NCBI GenBank assembly: GCA_002502245.1
Contig: DAPW01000022.1
Span: forward strand, 62,001 to 126,000
DNA from: Methanoregula sp. UBA154
GTDB lineage: Archaea > Halobacteriota > Methanomicrobia > Methanomicrobiales > Methanospirillaceae
Direction: 5' to 3'
DNA: 64,000 nt
In this document: piece after piece, positions 1-10,271 of the stretch
How the letters are laid out: each line of letters begins with the position of its first letter
How positions within the stretch are numbered: position 1 is the first letter of the stretch
Notes under the pieces: model-generated
What the model was told of the DNA's origin: nothing
What the model saw: only the letters and a program-made list of their open reading frames with translations
The model's database searches: none
Program-made: the position numbers and the translations under genes

Positions 1-1215
<1,215 letters not shown>

Positions 1216-1266
1216 CTCACCACATTAAACCCAGACGAAATTCTGAGTGCAAACCAAACCTTATAT

Positions 1267-1289
1267 CTTATCCTGACATACAGGATAAG
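1267..1289 (+). other. Hairpin between 23S rRNA and tRNA-Cys
   Basis: Two 9-base arms, CTTATCCTG and CAGGATAAG, are perfectly complementary around the 5-base loop ACATA. The hairpin lies in the spacer between the 23S 3' end and tRNA-Cys. It may be a processing signal of the rRNA precursor. There is no T-run after it, so an intrinsic terminator is unlikely. Confidence 0.5.
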
Positions 1290-1307
1290 GTATCATCCTA
1301 CACGGTC

Positions 1308-1379
1308 GCCAAGGTGGCGGAGCGGCCACGCGGTTGACTGCAGATCAACTACACTCCGGTTCAAATCCGGACCTTGGCT
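1308..1379 (+). tRNA. tRNA-Cys (GCA)
   Basis: The acceptor stem GCCAAGG (1308-1314) pairs with CCTTGGC (1372-1378). The anticodon stem GTTGA/TCAAC closes the loop CTGCAGA, giving anticodon GCA. The T-arm CCGGTTCAAATCCGG is canonical. The discriminator base is U, as expected for tRNA-Cys. CCA is not encoded and there is no intron. It sits between 23S and 5S rRNA and is presumably co-transcribed with them. Confidence 0.95.
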
Positions 1380-1461
1380 TTCGGTGAAGTGCGTCAGCAC
1401 CTCGTTCAGGGAGAACGATGTGTCCGCCTCCCGAGACAAAGCATCTAAAAGCAAACACGTG

Positions 1462-1587
1462 GTGATAGCGGCCATAGCTTTCGGGACACACCTGGTCTCA
1501 TTCCGAACCCAGAAGTTAAGCCGGAACACGTAGTATGCTGTACTGAGGTACGCGAGTCCCCGGGAACCATACCAAGCTGCTATCACC
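1462..1587 (+). rRNA. rrf: 5S ribosomal RNA
   Basis: The terminal helix is formed by GTGATAGC near 1462 and GCTATCAC near 1579-1586. Conserved 5S blocks lie between them, including CCTGGTCTCATTCCGAACCC and AGAAGTTAAG. The length of about 126 bases fits archaeal 5S. It is the last recognisable gene of the rRNA operon; the 215 bases from here to the next gene hold nothing I can identify. Confidence 0.93.
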
Positions 1588-1802
1588 TTCCTTCTTACAC
1601 GACGTTTCTTGTAATGTTTCACTAAAGAGCGAACGCTCTCGTTCTGTCATTGTACCGTTTCATACGGATACCGTCAGGTTGACGACCTGCGACACCGATC
1701 CGGTTTTCACCCGTCCTCTCTTGTTCCTGAAGTATTCCGGTCTTCCGGAATATGTCGTATTGTAGGGAAATTGAACGAGGGGTCTCCAAAGAAAAAACGT
1801 TA

Positions 1803-2615
1803 TTACAATTCAAGGAGAATTGCCCGGTCCCGGTAATACCGGAACAGCCGCTCCGCCCACTCCCGGGCTTTCGGATCACTGCTGAACATATCCGCAGAGC
1901 TGTCATACACCGCATTGACTTTCTTATTGAGTCCAAAGGAGAGATGCTTGTCAGTGACCGTGATGCCAAGGTGGAGGGATTCGTCAACAACCCAGATCCT
2001 GAATTGCTTGTACGGCTTCAGCGTCTGCATGCCGCTGACAAATGGCTCCTGCATCAGGCCTTCTGCAATACTGCGGTTCACGACAAGTTCCACCGGAACG
2101 CCGGCAACCACCTTCTGGGCGAGAACTTCTGCCACAGCGACACTCATGACCGAAGATATCGTGTGGATGTAATCTGCCTGCTGCAGGATTGAGATAAAAT
2201 GACTATAGACATGAAACATATTGTCTGTTGTATCAAATTCTACCTCTGAATCGTAAAGATCACCAATCTCATCGAGGAATGGTGCGGGAATTCCTTCGAT
2301 ATCGTGAGTTGCCCAGAATTCCTGGTGCTTCGTCATCTCCCCCAGTGTCACGACAAAGTCTCCGATTTTTGCAGCAAGGATCCTTCCGACGGGCGTGATA
2401 CTATACCCGCGATCACAGGATTCGAGAAGAAAGAGGTGTTCGAGGCTACGGATTTTGGGAATGATTGCCTGGGATGTACTTCCGGTAACCTCCCGGAGTT
2501 CAGATAATGATTTTGGTTGATCAGCAACCGAAAGTAATATCTGAATCTTCAGCCGCGAAGAATAGATAGACTGGATGAGTTTGTAGGAATTGTTATAGAT
2601 TTCCAGCGGTTGCAT
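1803..2615 (-). CDS. FilR1-like winged-helix transcriptional regulator
   Basis: A 270-residue DNA-binding regulator of the methanogen type with an N-terminal winged helix (about residues 15-80) and a C-terminal domain of the FilR1 middle/output kind (about 125-260, formerly DUF1724). The helix-turn-helix is seen in the run LSELREVTGSTSQAIIPKIR. Members of this family regulate archaeal genes and in Methanosaeta take part in quorum signalling; the ligand here is unknown. Its base composition is more AT-rich than the genome average, like its neighbour ubiA-type gene. It is transcribed in the same direction as that gene, which lies upstream of it, and has its own TATA box. The start is supported by the TATA spacing. 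Confidence 0.85.
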   Translation of the reverse strand: MQPLEIYNNSYKLIQSIYSSRLKIQILLSVADQPKSLSELREVTGSTSQAIIPKIRSLEHLFLLESCDRGYSITPVGRILAAKIGDFVVTLGEMTKHQEFWATHDIEGIPAPFLDEIGDLYDSEVEFDTTDNMFHVYSHFISILQQADYIHTISSVMSVAVAEVLAQKVVAGVPVELVVNRSIAEGLMQEPFVSGMQTLKPYKQFRIWVVDESLHLGITVTDKHLSFGLNKKVNAVYDSSADMFSSDPKAREWAERLFRYYRDRAILLEL

Positions 2616-2640
2616 TACATTAACGATTTCAGTGAACAGT

Positions 2641-2648
2641 ATAAATAA
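2641..2648 (-). promoter_or_regulatory. TATA box of the FilR1-like regulator
   Basis: On the minus strand the sequence reads ATTATTTATAC, about 27-30 bases before the ATG at 2615. That spacing predicts a transcript that starts at or next to the start codon, so the mRNA is probably leaderless. Confidence 0.5.
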
Positions 2649-2715
2649 TTTGGGCTTCCGCTCCGACGGTTATCTATTAAAAGTGGAAGTATAATTCCAT
2701 CTGAAAATATCGATG

Positions 2716-3687
2716 CTAAAACAATGAATATATCTGCGTAACAAGTATCATTGCAAGAACCAGCACAATATACTGTCCGTCTGAAAGGGCGTCGGCCACA
2801 AAATTTCTGAGGTGGACCTTTCCGAAAAGGTATACACAGCAATGGGAATAGGCATTCGCTGCGAAGAGCAGTATGGTCGTAAATACCGGCAGAAAGAAGA
2901 AACTGAAGAGCATGGCAGGTACCCCGAACACGAGAAGGATACCGGTGATGATCATCTTCGTCTTTCCTTCTCCATATATCACCGGGATCGTTCTGACCCC
3001 CGCGCGGGCATCACCTTCCATGTCCCTGATATCCGGAATCATTGATGCCATGAAACCCCAGAGAAAGAACAGGAAAAACGCAATCATCGTAGTGGAATCC
3101 GGCCGGCTCTGATTGAGCAGGACCGGCAGGAACGCGAGCGGAATGCCCCAGGCAAGCCCGACAACGATATTTTTTACCGCGGGAATTTCCTTGAGACGCT
3201 GATACCCAAGCGATCGGGGGAGCAGGCGGAAACTGTACAGGAAGCCGAGAACAAATGGGGCTGAGGTAGCGAGCAGCGGCAGGATCCCAAAGGATGCAGA
3301 GAGGAGCAGGCAGATCGCCATGGAGAGGACGGCCCCGTAATACAGGGGACGCTCAAGGCGTTTTGTAAATGCAAAGCGATCCTTGTGGTTGATCGCATCC
3401 TCATCCTCATCAGTTTTCCTGTTGAAATTATATATTGCGAATGCAGCCAGGAACGGGATCACCACAATCGTCATGTTCCATTGCATATCCTGGATCAGGC
3501 ATGACACATATGCCATCGCAATGCATTCAAAGGATAACAGCAGCGAGCTGAACACAATATTGTTATACAGATCTACGATTCCGCGCCAGATCCTTTCTGT
3601 GAACCAGAAGGTTTCGGATCCCATGGACATAGTCCAATACGTTCCCTGAGACATATGGTAAAATTTGAAAATAGAATTAACATTCAT
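2716..3687 (-). CDS. UbiA-family prenyltransferase
   Basis: A 323-residue integral membrane protein with about eight or nine hydrophobic segments. Both Asp-rich motifs of UbiA enzymes are present: NFNRKTDEDED at residues 87-97 and DIRDMEGD at 219-226, which bind the Mg-diphosphate of the prenyl donor. In archaea the family makes ether lipids (DGGGP synthase) and prenylated quinone-like or heme-like compounds. The first motif has extra acidic residues and is not typical of DGGGP synthase, so the acceptor is left open. The ATG at 3687 follows a TATA box and a palindrome. Internal ATGs at residues 12, 20 and 22 could also serve as starts. Confidence 0.88.
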   Translation of the reverse strand: MNVNSIFKFYHMSQGTYWTMSMGSETFWFTERIWRGIVDLYNNIVFSSLLLSFECIAMAYVSCLIQDMQWNMTIVVIPFLAAFAIYNFNRKTDEDEDAINHKDRFAFTKRLERPLYYGAVLSMAICLLLSASFGILPLLATSAPFVLGFLYSFRLLPRSLGYQRLKEIPAVKNIVVGLAWGIPLAFLPVLLNQSRPDSTTMIAFFLFFLWGFMASMIPDIRDMEGDARAGVRTIPVIYGEGKTKMIITGILLVFGVPAMLFSFFFLPVFTTILLFAANAYSHCCVYLFGKVHLRNFVADALSDGQYIVLVLAMILVTQIYSLF

Positions 3688-3701
3688 TGTGTTGTTGAAA
3701 G

Positions 3702-3740
3702 TTCATCGCAGCGATGAATCTGAAAATCCGTGATAAATAT
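3702..3740 (-). promoter_or_regulatory. Promoter with palindromic operator of the UbiA gene
   Basis: Minus-strand TATA box ATATTTATC at 3732-3740. A perfect 17-base palindrome, TTCATCGC-A-GCGATGAA, lies at 3702-3718, so its centre is about 26 bases downstream of the TATA centre, on the expected transcription start. A regulator bound there would block initiation. The neighbouring FilR1-like protein is the obvious candidate, but this is inference. Confidence 0.5.
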
Positions 3741-3903
3741 GTTACACGGACGCGAAATGTCTGTAACGAGAGGAAGTTTCATTGCACGGCGACGGGATTT
3801 CAACCGGCACGGTTCCGGCATTCCCGGAACGACCGGAGGGATCAGCTTCGGCTGATTCCTGATGAACGAGCCGGCTAAATGGCTTCCCGTGGATCGATGA
3901 ACC

Positions 3904-4329
3904 ATGAATGTGGAAAATGAGGGACGGGACAGGACAGACGTGTTTATGCGGCTCCTCCTCATCGGGAATGTTTTTGCTCCTCCCGGACAGGATAATGACC
4001 AGCCGAATCTCCATGAGCTATTTGAGAAACACGGGTTTACTCCTGCGCGTTCAGAATGCACGATCCTTGAAAAAACCAGGATCGGGGATTCCACCGTGAC
4101 CATCGCACGATATTCTCTTGAATACCGGGAGACCGGGAATGCAAAGGGAAAAACGTTTTATTTTGAGGGAGACCTTGCCATGCAGGTAGACCGGCGCGGT
4201 CACCTGAATATCAGCATCTCCGCAAAACCCGGCTTTTCCCCGCCGGGGATCGAATCGTTCCATCCCAATGGATCGCCGATCAGCAACAATATCACATCCC
4301 CCTCTTTCATCTCGCCACCTCCGGTCTGA
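3904..4329 (+). CDS. Hypothetical protein
   Basis: A 141-codon frame with no recognised family. The middle (residues 15-110) reads like a globular protein with alternating beta-type stretches, for example STVTIARYSLEY and NISISAKPGF, and its codons suit the genome. The Pro/Ser-rich tail overlaps a competing frame on the other strand. There is no clear ribosome binding site at the first ATG; the ATG at residue 15 (3946) is an alternative. It may be a degenerate or orphan gene. Confidence 0.45.
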   Translation: MNVENEGRDRTDVFMRLLLIGNVFAPPGQDNDQPNLHELFEKHGFTPARSECTILEKTRIGDSTVTIARYSLEYRETGNAKGKTFYFEGDLAMQVDRRGHLNISISAKPGFSPPGIESFHPNGSPISNNITSPSFISPPPV

Positions 4330-4570
4330 ATCTGCGGATGCTATGAACCGGTATGAAGCCCCGGATAAGGCGAAATTTCTCGTTCGTGATCCCCCATTCA
4401 CGGGCGAGCCCTCCCCGGCACCGCAGGCACGGACGTGTTTTTGCCACCTGCAGATAGTCACCGATCGCCGTGCGGGCGCCGGCCCGGGGCTTGTTAAAGA
4501 GGGTCCCAATCTTTCCTGCAGAGGTTCGGATTTTTCGGGCCTGGCTGCTTAAACCGGAAAAGAGAGGCAA
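4307..4570 (-). CDS. Doubtful small basic protein
   Basis: An 87-codon minus-strand frame with GC-rich third positions and a readable Cys pair (PCLRCRGG). It ends at an ATGA overlap with another short minus-strand frame (4216-4326, starting MKEGDVILLLIGDPLG) that has a good GGAGGTGG ribosome site. That second frame is antisense to the tail of the plus-strand frame 3904-4329. At most one strand is likely to be real here, and neither product is recognised. Confidence 0.25.
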   Translation of the reverse strand: MPLFSGLSSQARKIRTSAGKIGTLFNKPRAGARTAIGDYLQVAKTRPCLRCRGGLAREWGITNEKFRLIRGFIPVHSIRRFRPEVAR

Positions 4571-4626
4571 GGGTGTGTATGGGACCTCATCCTCTGCAGG
4601 CCGGGCCCGTGCTCGGGAACAATATC

Positions 4627-5421
4627 CTAGAGTTCCCTTTGGAAGAACGAGATCATCCCGTTGTAGGCATCGTCCGCAAAGGCCTCCCGGACCAGGCTCC
4701 CGTTTGCGATCATGAAGCCGTGGGGTTTTCCCTGGTAGACGTTCAGTTCGAAGTACTTGTCAGCGGCATCGATCTGCATCGAGTAATTGTAGATGCTCGC
4801 AACCGGGCTCGCCTGGTCCCGGGAACCATGGATCATGAGCAGGGGCGCATCGAGTTCGCTGATATGGGATGCGGGTGCCGTGTTGTTCGTATAGCCGATG
4901 CTGTTCGGGAACCCGTACCAGGCAACGCCGGCTCCGAACTCCTTCACCTGCGGGAGGAAGAGCATCGTGAACCGCCCGCCGGCGCAGAATCCGGTGAGAC
5001 CGATCCTGCTGCTGTCGACATCGGTGCGTGAGCGGAGGGCAGCGACCGACGAACGTATGACCGCTTCAACCTCAGGGTCACCCGCGCGCTGGCCGAATGT
5101 CTGCCATTCGGGCGCAATAACCACAAACCCGTCGCCGGCAATCCGGTTGCACATGTCCCTGTATCCCGGTTCAAGGCCATTGAAGGAATGCATAAGCACG
5201 ATCCCGGGATATGTTCCCGGCGCAACCGGCGCTGTAAGGTATGCCGGGTACGTCTTACCGCCGGCCATGATCGTGGTCATGCTGCCGGGCACCGGGCCGG
5301 ACACCGGCACGGGAGTGGTCGCGGTGGCCGGGCTGCCCTGCGGTGTATTCACGCACCCTGCCAGGAATACCGTGAAAACAAGGGTGCAGGCACAAAAGAC
5401 GAGAATGAATGATCTGGTCAT
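4627..5421 (-). CDS. Dienelactone hydrolase-family lipoprotein
   Basis: A 264-residue exported alpha/beta hydrolase. The signal peptide ends in the lipobox LAGC (Cys23), followed by a Thr/Pro-rich linker to about residue 48. The nucleophile elbow is GFCAGG with Cys146, typical of dienelactone hydrolases; Asp202 (HGSRDQ) and His234 (KPHGF) complete the triad. It should act on a small ester or lactone outside the membrane, but the substrate is unknown. The start ATG has GGTGA upstream. It stands alone between a doubtful region and a divergent reductase gene. Confidence 0.9.
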   Translation of the reverse strand: MTRSFILVFCACTLVFTVFLAGCVNTPQGSPATATTPVPVSGPVPGSMTTIMAGGKTYPAYLTAPVAPGTYPGIVLMHSFNGLEPGYRDMCNRIAGDGFVVIAPEWQTFGQRAGDPEVEAVIRSSVAALRSRTDVDSSRIGLTGFCAGGRFTMLFLPQVKEFGAGVAWYGFPNSIGYTNNTAPASHISELDAPLLMIHGSRDQASPVASIYNYSMQIDAADKYFELNVYQGKPHGFMIANGSLVREAFADDAYNGMISFFQREL

Positions 5422-5657
5422 CTGGTTTCACCGGCTGCCTGCTCTTCCGGGCAACAAAAAATACCTTTTGATGATGACAAAGCCGGTGAATACCCCATTT
5501 TTTATGGTGGGGGACCGGTCTCCGGTTCCGGGAGAAGCCGTCATGGGGTGTCCGCTGTCATGCAACCGGTGCGGACTTTATAGCCCTGCCGCGCACCTCC
5601 ACCCTGCCCGGCATCCCTTTTTAATCCTGAAACAGTACCCTTATTCCGGAACCCGCT

Positions 5658-6353
5658 ATGCTACCAAGAGTTATCCTCCACACTGCGACGAGCCTTGACG
5701 GCCGTATCACCGGTTTTCCGGCAGACCTTGACGTTTATTATTCACTTGCAGCACAATGGAATCCCGATGCCATCCTGTTCGGGAGCGAGACGGTCCTTGC
5801 AGCGGTCCGTGACAACCCGTCACTGGAAATCCCCCCGGAGCACGAGGAGATGTTCACCCCGCCGGAGGATGCTGAAAAAGATCCGCGCCCGCTGCTGGTC
5901 ATTGCCGACAGCCGGGGACGGGTGCGCTGCTGGGACGCGATACGGAAGTGGCCCTACATGCGGGACGTCCTCGCCCTGTGCTCTTCTTCAACCCCGGAGG
6001 AGTACCTCGCATGGCTGGACGGCCGCCGGATCGGCACCATTGTTGCCGGGAGTGACCGCATCGATATGCGTGCCGCTCTGGAGATGCTCCATACCCGGTA
6101 TGGGGTGAACGTCGTCCGCGTGGACAGCGGCGGGACCCTCAACAGCGTCCTCCTGAACGCGGGGCTGGTCGATGAAATAAGTGTTCTCATCCATCCCTTC
6201 ATTGCCGGCGGGAAAGCCGATCCAACCCTGTGCGACCCGTTAAAGGCCGGTATTCCTGAGCTGCAGATTCCCCTCCGGCTGCAGAGCACCGAGGTTGTCG
6301 GGGACGGGATCGTCTGGGCCCGGTACATGGTGAAGGGGAGAACCGAAACATAA
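5658..6353 (+). CDS. RibD C-terminal-type reductase (diaminopyrimidine reductase-like)
   Basis: A 231-residue protein of the dihydrofolate-reductase-like RibD C-terminal family. The N-terminus VILHTATSLDGRIT is the usual first strand and substrate loop. A Gly-rich NADPH-type segment, VDSGGTLNSVLLNAGLVDEI, lies near residues 155-175. In archaea this family reduces the ribosylaminopyrimidine in riboflavin and F420/FAD precursor synthesis. The segment between about residues 55 and 85 is longer than in the classical archaeal enzyme, so a related pterin or pyrimidine reductase is possible. It is monocistronic. Confidence 0.75.
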   Translation: MLPRVILHTATSLDGRITGFPADLDVYYSLAAQWNPDAILFGSETVLAAVRDNPSLEIPPEHEEMFTPPEDAEKDPRPLLVIADSRGRVRCWDAIRKWPYMRDVLALCSSSTPEEYLAWLDGRRIGTIVAGSDRIDMRAALEMLHTRYGVNVVRVDSGGTLNSVLLNAGLVDEISVLIHPFIAGGKADPTLCDPLKAGIPELQIPLRLQSTEVVGDGIVWARYMVKGRTET

Positions 6354-6497
6354 TTTTTTTGATTCGGCACCCCCGGCGCTGCACGGTCATGCGGGAACCT
6401 GGCAGAACCACGGTGGTTTTTTTATTATCGTTGTCAATAGTACCCATAGACGACAGCATCCCGGACGGCAGGATAACGGGGAAGAGGTGGGCTGGCA

Positions 6498-7487
6498 ATG
6501 GACGAAGAGACCCGGATAAAGGAGGTGCTCAGGGAACAGCCTCTTGGCATGAATATCAAGGAGATCGCAGGAGTGATTCACATGAGCCGGAACTCAACAG
6601 CCAAGTACCTCGATGTGCTCACCGCAACCGGTCAGCTGGATGTCCGTCAGATAGGGAATGCCAAACTCTATTATCTCTCCCACCGGGTCGCGATCCAGAA
6701 TATCCTCCAGCTCACCCACGAGATGATCGTGATGCTGGACCGTCATATGCGGATCACCCAGGCGAGTGAGTCGTTCGCCACGTTCATCGGGTGTGCACCG
6801 GACCGGGTGCTGGGGATCCGGCTGAGCCGGCTGCCGGTCCCGCTCCTTTCGGATACAGAGGAGACCGACCTGTCCGCTCTCCTGAATGGCGGGCCTCCCT
6901 GGACCAAGGAGATACGGCTGGTAAAAAACGGGAGCCCGGTCTATCTTGCCGGCCGCTTTACCTCTGTCATCTTTGACGGGGGGGATTTCGGTATCGCGGT
7001 CATGTTCGAGAATATCACCGAGCAGCGGCGGGCGGAGATCGCCCTGAGGGAAAACGAACGGTTCCTGAACAATATCCTGCAGGTCTCCCCGACCCCGCAG
7101 TTCTTCATTGACCGGAACCACAAAATTCTCTTCTGGAACCGGGCACTGGAGATCCTGACCAGACTCCGGACGGAAGATATGATTGGCACAAACCTCCACT
7201 GGAAGGCATTTTATCCTGAACCCCGACCCTGTCTGGCAGATATCCTTCTTGACCGGGATGCAGCCCGGTCCGGGCAGCAGCAGGGAAAAGAAGGCACCAT
7301 GCCCCCGAATCCTGATACCGGTGAATCTACCGAGTTCTTCCCGGCCTTCGGTCCCGGTGGAAAATGGCTGCGCTGCACCGCAACGGTGATGAGGGACACC
7401 AGCGGGGCCGTCACCGGCGTCATGGAAACGCTCGAGGATGTGACCGGCCAGAAACAACGAGAGTTCCAGGTCAGATCCGGCAGCTGA
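6498..7487 (+). CDS. Winged-helix and tandem PAS domain regulator
   Basis: A 329-residue cytoplasmic protein. Residues 1-60 form a winged helix (MNIKEIAGVIHMSRNSTAKY). Two PAS domains follow, about 70-180 and 190-325, the first ending in the PAC-like ENITEQRRAE. No kinase domain is present, so it is a one-component sensor that probably binds DNA directly in response to a small ligand or redox signal. PAS-plus-HTH proteins are abundant in Methanomicrobiales. GAGGTG lies 9 bases before the ATG. The gene is followed closely by a dispersed repeat. Confidence 0.85.
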   Translation: MDEETRIKEVLREQPLGMNIKEIAGVIHMSRNSTAKYLDVLTATGQLDVRQIGNAKLYYLSHRVAIQNILQLTHEMIVMLDRHMRITQASESFATFIGCAPDRVLGIRLSRLPVPLLSDTEETDLSALLNGGPPWTKEIRLVKNGSPVYLAGRFTSVIFDGGDFGIAVMFENITEQRRAEIALRENERFLNNILQVSPTPQFFIDRNHKILFWNRALEILTRLRTEDMIGTNLHWKAFYPEPRPCLADILLDRDAARSGQQQGKEGTMPPNPDTGESTEFFPAFGPGGKWLRCTATVMRDTSGAVTGVMETLEDVTGQKQREFQVRSGS

Positions 7488-7499
7488 CTGGTATTTTTT

Positions 7500-7714
7500 G
7501 CTTTGTAGAAATCATTTCGATACCTCGCGCTCCCGGCGCTTCACCCCGCCGCTGGGGCGCCCCGGTTGCGATAGTGCTGTAATACCTGTTTTTCAAAAAA
7601 CACGTTTCAGTAAACGTCAGAGCGGGGCATCGCATGCGCCCCTGCCCCCGGCAGGGGGCAGGGCTGCGCAAGGGGGTGATATCATGTTTTTAAAAAGAGG
7701 TTTTCTACCGAGCA
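7500..7714 (+). repeat. MITE-like dispersed repeat, copy 1
   Basis: About 215 bases with imperfect terminal inverted repeats: GCTTTGTAGAAA on the left and TTTTCTACCGAGC on the right. Inside are a GC-rich hairpin (CGCTCCCGGCGCTTC region), the invariant block GGTTGCGATAGTGCTGTA, a small hairpin ACGTTTCAGTAAACGT, and the block GCAGGGCTGCGCAAGGGGG. Similar copies lie at about 25968, 28589 and 41586. It has no coding capacity and is followed by a T-run. Confidence 0.75.
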
Positions 7715-8295
7715 GTTTTTTTTATCCTCCCCCTCAAAGGCTGCCCCGGGTGGCGATCCGCAGTTTTCCGCGACAGGTACTCAGGGCTCCTGAATGTCCG
7801 CATCACGAATCAGGAAGGGACAACCATCCGGCGGACGAGACCGTCGCCCCTGACGGGCAAACCGGATTATGGTACTTAATCCAGGAATCCGCCTGCAGGA
7901 ATAATCAGGAGTGCCGGCAGATTCAAGGGCGGCTCGGAGCAGACAGGTCTCATGAAGCGCATGTGATATGGCAGAGCCTCTCTTCTGCCGCTCCACCGGT
8001 GTTGTTATCCCCTTTTATGTCTCCGGCCGGTTCCCCGGAACCGGATAAAACCGATTGCTCACGATCCCGCCACATCGTTGCGGGCAGCGGGCCGCTGACC
8101 GTTTTGTCACTGCTCATAACCCATAAAAAGGGTGGAACTTTTCCTCGTGTCATGCCCTGACGGCACGACCTGCCCGTGGTGCGGCGGGCCTCCTTACGCC
8201 GGGGATTCCAGCCGTGTCCTTTCTGTACGCATGCCGACCGAATCACCGGTTATTTTCAGAAGACGGGTGGTTACCCGGACAAAAAAGGGACGGGG
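7715..8295. other. Intergenic, no convincing gene
   Basis: About 580 bases between the repeat and the convergent lipoprotein gene. Frames on either strand have poor start sites and compositions unlike a protein. Near 8160-8260 there are scattered Cys codons (CPWCGG in one frame, CPFCTHAD in another) that resemble a zinc ribbon broken by frameshifts, but the evidence is too thin to call a pseudogene. Confidence 0.4.
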
Positions 8296-8889
8296 TTATC
8301 CCCAGCCATTCAGCTCGGTCATTGCCTTGCCGTCATCCGTGGTGACTTCGTACTTGACGAAGGTCGGGACTCCCGGGGCAGTCCAGTAATAGATCGTGTT
8401 CCCGTCAGAGGTGACGCTGTATTTGCTGGCGGTGAGGTAGGTTCCGGCCGGGACGCTGACCGGCTCGATGCCGACAAAAATGAACCTGACATCGGACCTG
8501 ACCTCGGCCGGGTTCTCCTGTGCCTGCCCGGTTACCTGTCCGGTAGATGAACAGTCAATGGTCATCGAACCGCCCGGCAAATCCGCGCTCTCCATCCGCA
8601 TCGTGCATTTTCCTGATTTTTCGAATTTCATGAATGCGGTCATGCCCTCCATGGTCATCTTGTACTCGATCCAGTTATAGGACGCACCGGCACCGAAGAT
8701 ACTCTCCCCGGTAACAACGGATCCTGCCACCGGTGTGGTGGAAGCGCCGGACGGCGAGCCCCCGGCGGTTGTTGCCGTTGGTGTGCCACCGGCAGCGGGC
8801 GCCGATGGCCCGGTACTTGAACATCCCGCAATCGCAACGGCACCAACAAGAAACATGGCCGCCAGTACACAGATAGGTGAAAATTTCAT
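8296..8889 (-). CDS. Secreted lipoprotein of unknown function
   Basis: A 197-residue protein with a signal peptide and lipobox IAGC near residue 22, then a Ser/Thr/Gly/Pro linker to about residue 60. The rest is a compact beta-rich domain with two cysteines (KCTMRM and IDCSS) that could form a disulfide. The pattern YNWIEYKMTMEGMTAFMKF resembles small methanogen lipoproteins of unknown role. The ATG is preceded by GGAGAG. It is monocistronic. Confidence 0.8.
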   Translation of the reverse strand: MKFSPICVLAAMFLVGAVAIAGCSSTGPSAPAAGGTPTATTAGGSPSGASTTPVAGSVVTGESIFGAGASYNWIEYKMTMEGMTAFMKFEKSGKCTMRMESADLPGGSMTIDCSSTGQVTGQAQENPAEVRSDVRFIFVGIEPVSVPAGTYLTASKYSVTSDGNTIYYWTAPGVPTFVKYEVTTDDGKAMTELNGWG

Positions 8890-9155
8890 TGTGTCTTCTC
8901 TCCAGTAAATGGATTTTTCCCGGACAGTTCATGCTGCGTTGTGGATGCAGCGTGGATCCCGGTACAGGCTGACTATATCTTTTTAGTCACTATTAAAAAA
9001 TACCGAAAAGCCGGGAGATTGTCCGTTTTCTTCTCTTCTGATTGTGGATAGTCGGGGGTCTTCCCGCAAAACCAGGGTCAGCCATACCGGAACGGGGGGC
9101 GGGGATGCAGTGCACCCTCACCTTTTATTATCATCTCCCACCCAAACCAAACATA

Positions 9156-10061
9156 ATGATCCACGAATCTCCGGAAGACTTCGTTACCCTCATCAGGTCC
9201 CATGCGCCTGACCCGAAAAAACTCCTGGCATCCGTTCGGCAGGACATGTCCGCGTTCTATGCCGCCATGCAGGAGGAGACGGTTATGAGATCAGATCACG
9301 ATCTCGAACGGGTCTCCATCCGGGACGGGCTGAAGGGTATCTGGATCACCCTGCCGGGCATCTTCTCGGATCGTGTGGTCCTGTTCTTCCATGGCGGCGA
9401 TTTTACGCTGGGATCAGCAGACAGCCACCTCGGGCTCTGCATACGGCTTGCCCGGGCGTCCCGTGCCCGCGTCTTCTCCGTGGAATACCGGCTGGCTCCC
9501 GAACACTTCTTTCCGGCAGCAGTGGAAGATGCGGTGGCTGCGTATCGGTACCTGCTCGCCAAAGGGTATGCCCCGCACCACATCCTGCCCGCGGGCATAT
9601 CAGCGGGCGGAACCCTTGTCATCGATCTCCTCCTGTCCGCACGGGATCAGGGCATCCCCCTCCCTGTTGCCGGAGTATGCATGTCACCGATAACCGACAT
9701 GGACTTTGCCGGTGAATCCGTTCTCAAGAACCGGGAACGGGACTGGATCACCCCGGAAAGTCTCCACGCGATCCGGATGGTCTACCTTGCCGGCCACGAT
9801 CCCACCGACCCGCTCGCATCTCCGGTTCATGCCCGGCTGGCCGGGCTTCCCCGCCTCTACGTGCAGGCCGGGACCCATGAGCTGCTGGTCTCTGATATCG
9901 GTGTCTTTGTGGACAAGGCCCGCTGGGCCGGCGTCCTGGTACAGGCAGAGATCTGGGAGGGGATGTTCCACTCCTGGCAGGTGTTTGCCGAGCAGCTCCC
10001 CGAAGGGCAGGAAGCTATCGAACAGGCCGGGGCGTTCATCGAAGACGTGATGAGCCGCTGA
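9156..10061 (+). CDS. Alpha/beta hydrolase, acetyl-esterase (HSL) family
   Basis: A cytoplasmic hydrolase of 301 residues from this start. The HGG oxyanion motif is at residues 79-81 (FFHGGDF) and the nucleophile Ser149 lies in GISAGG. YRLAPEH near 111 is the family signature, and the acid and His are probably in the DPTDP and GMFHSW segments. The family cleaves short-chain acyl esters; the native substrate is not known. The frame is open upstream to 9042, but the ATG at 9156 begins the conserved part. It stands alone. Confidence 0.9.
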   Translation: MIHESPEDFVTLIRSHAPDPKKLLASVRQDMSAFYAAMQEETVMRSDHDLERVSIRDGLKGIWITLPGIFSDRVVLFFHGGDFTLGSADSHLGLCIRLARASRARVFSVEYRLAPEHFFPAAVEDAVAAYRYLLAKGYAPHHILPAGISAGGTLVIDLLLSARDQGIPLPVAGVCMSPITDMDFAGESVLKNRERDWITPESLHAIRMVYLAGHDPTDPLASPVHARLAGLPRLYVQAGTHELLVSDIGVFVDKARWAGVLVQAEIWEGMFHSWQVFAEQLPEGQEAIEQAGAFIEDVMSR

Positions 10062-10271
10062 TCCGATGCGGCTGTTCTCCTCTCCAAACCCGTCGTTTCT
10101 CCCCTGCCGCCACCGATCGGGCACTTCAGTCTGCAGCAGGCCTGACCGGTTTGGGCCGTCCTGTTCTCTTCGAAGGTTTTACGCTCTTTAATACTTTCCA
10201 GAGGGAATTATCACAATTCTGTGGTTTCCTCAAACCATAGGTTTACACGAGACTGCCACCCATCTTTTTGT

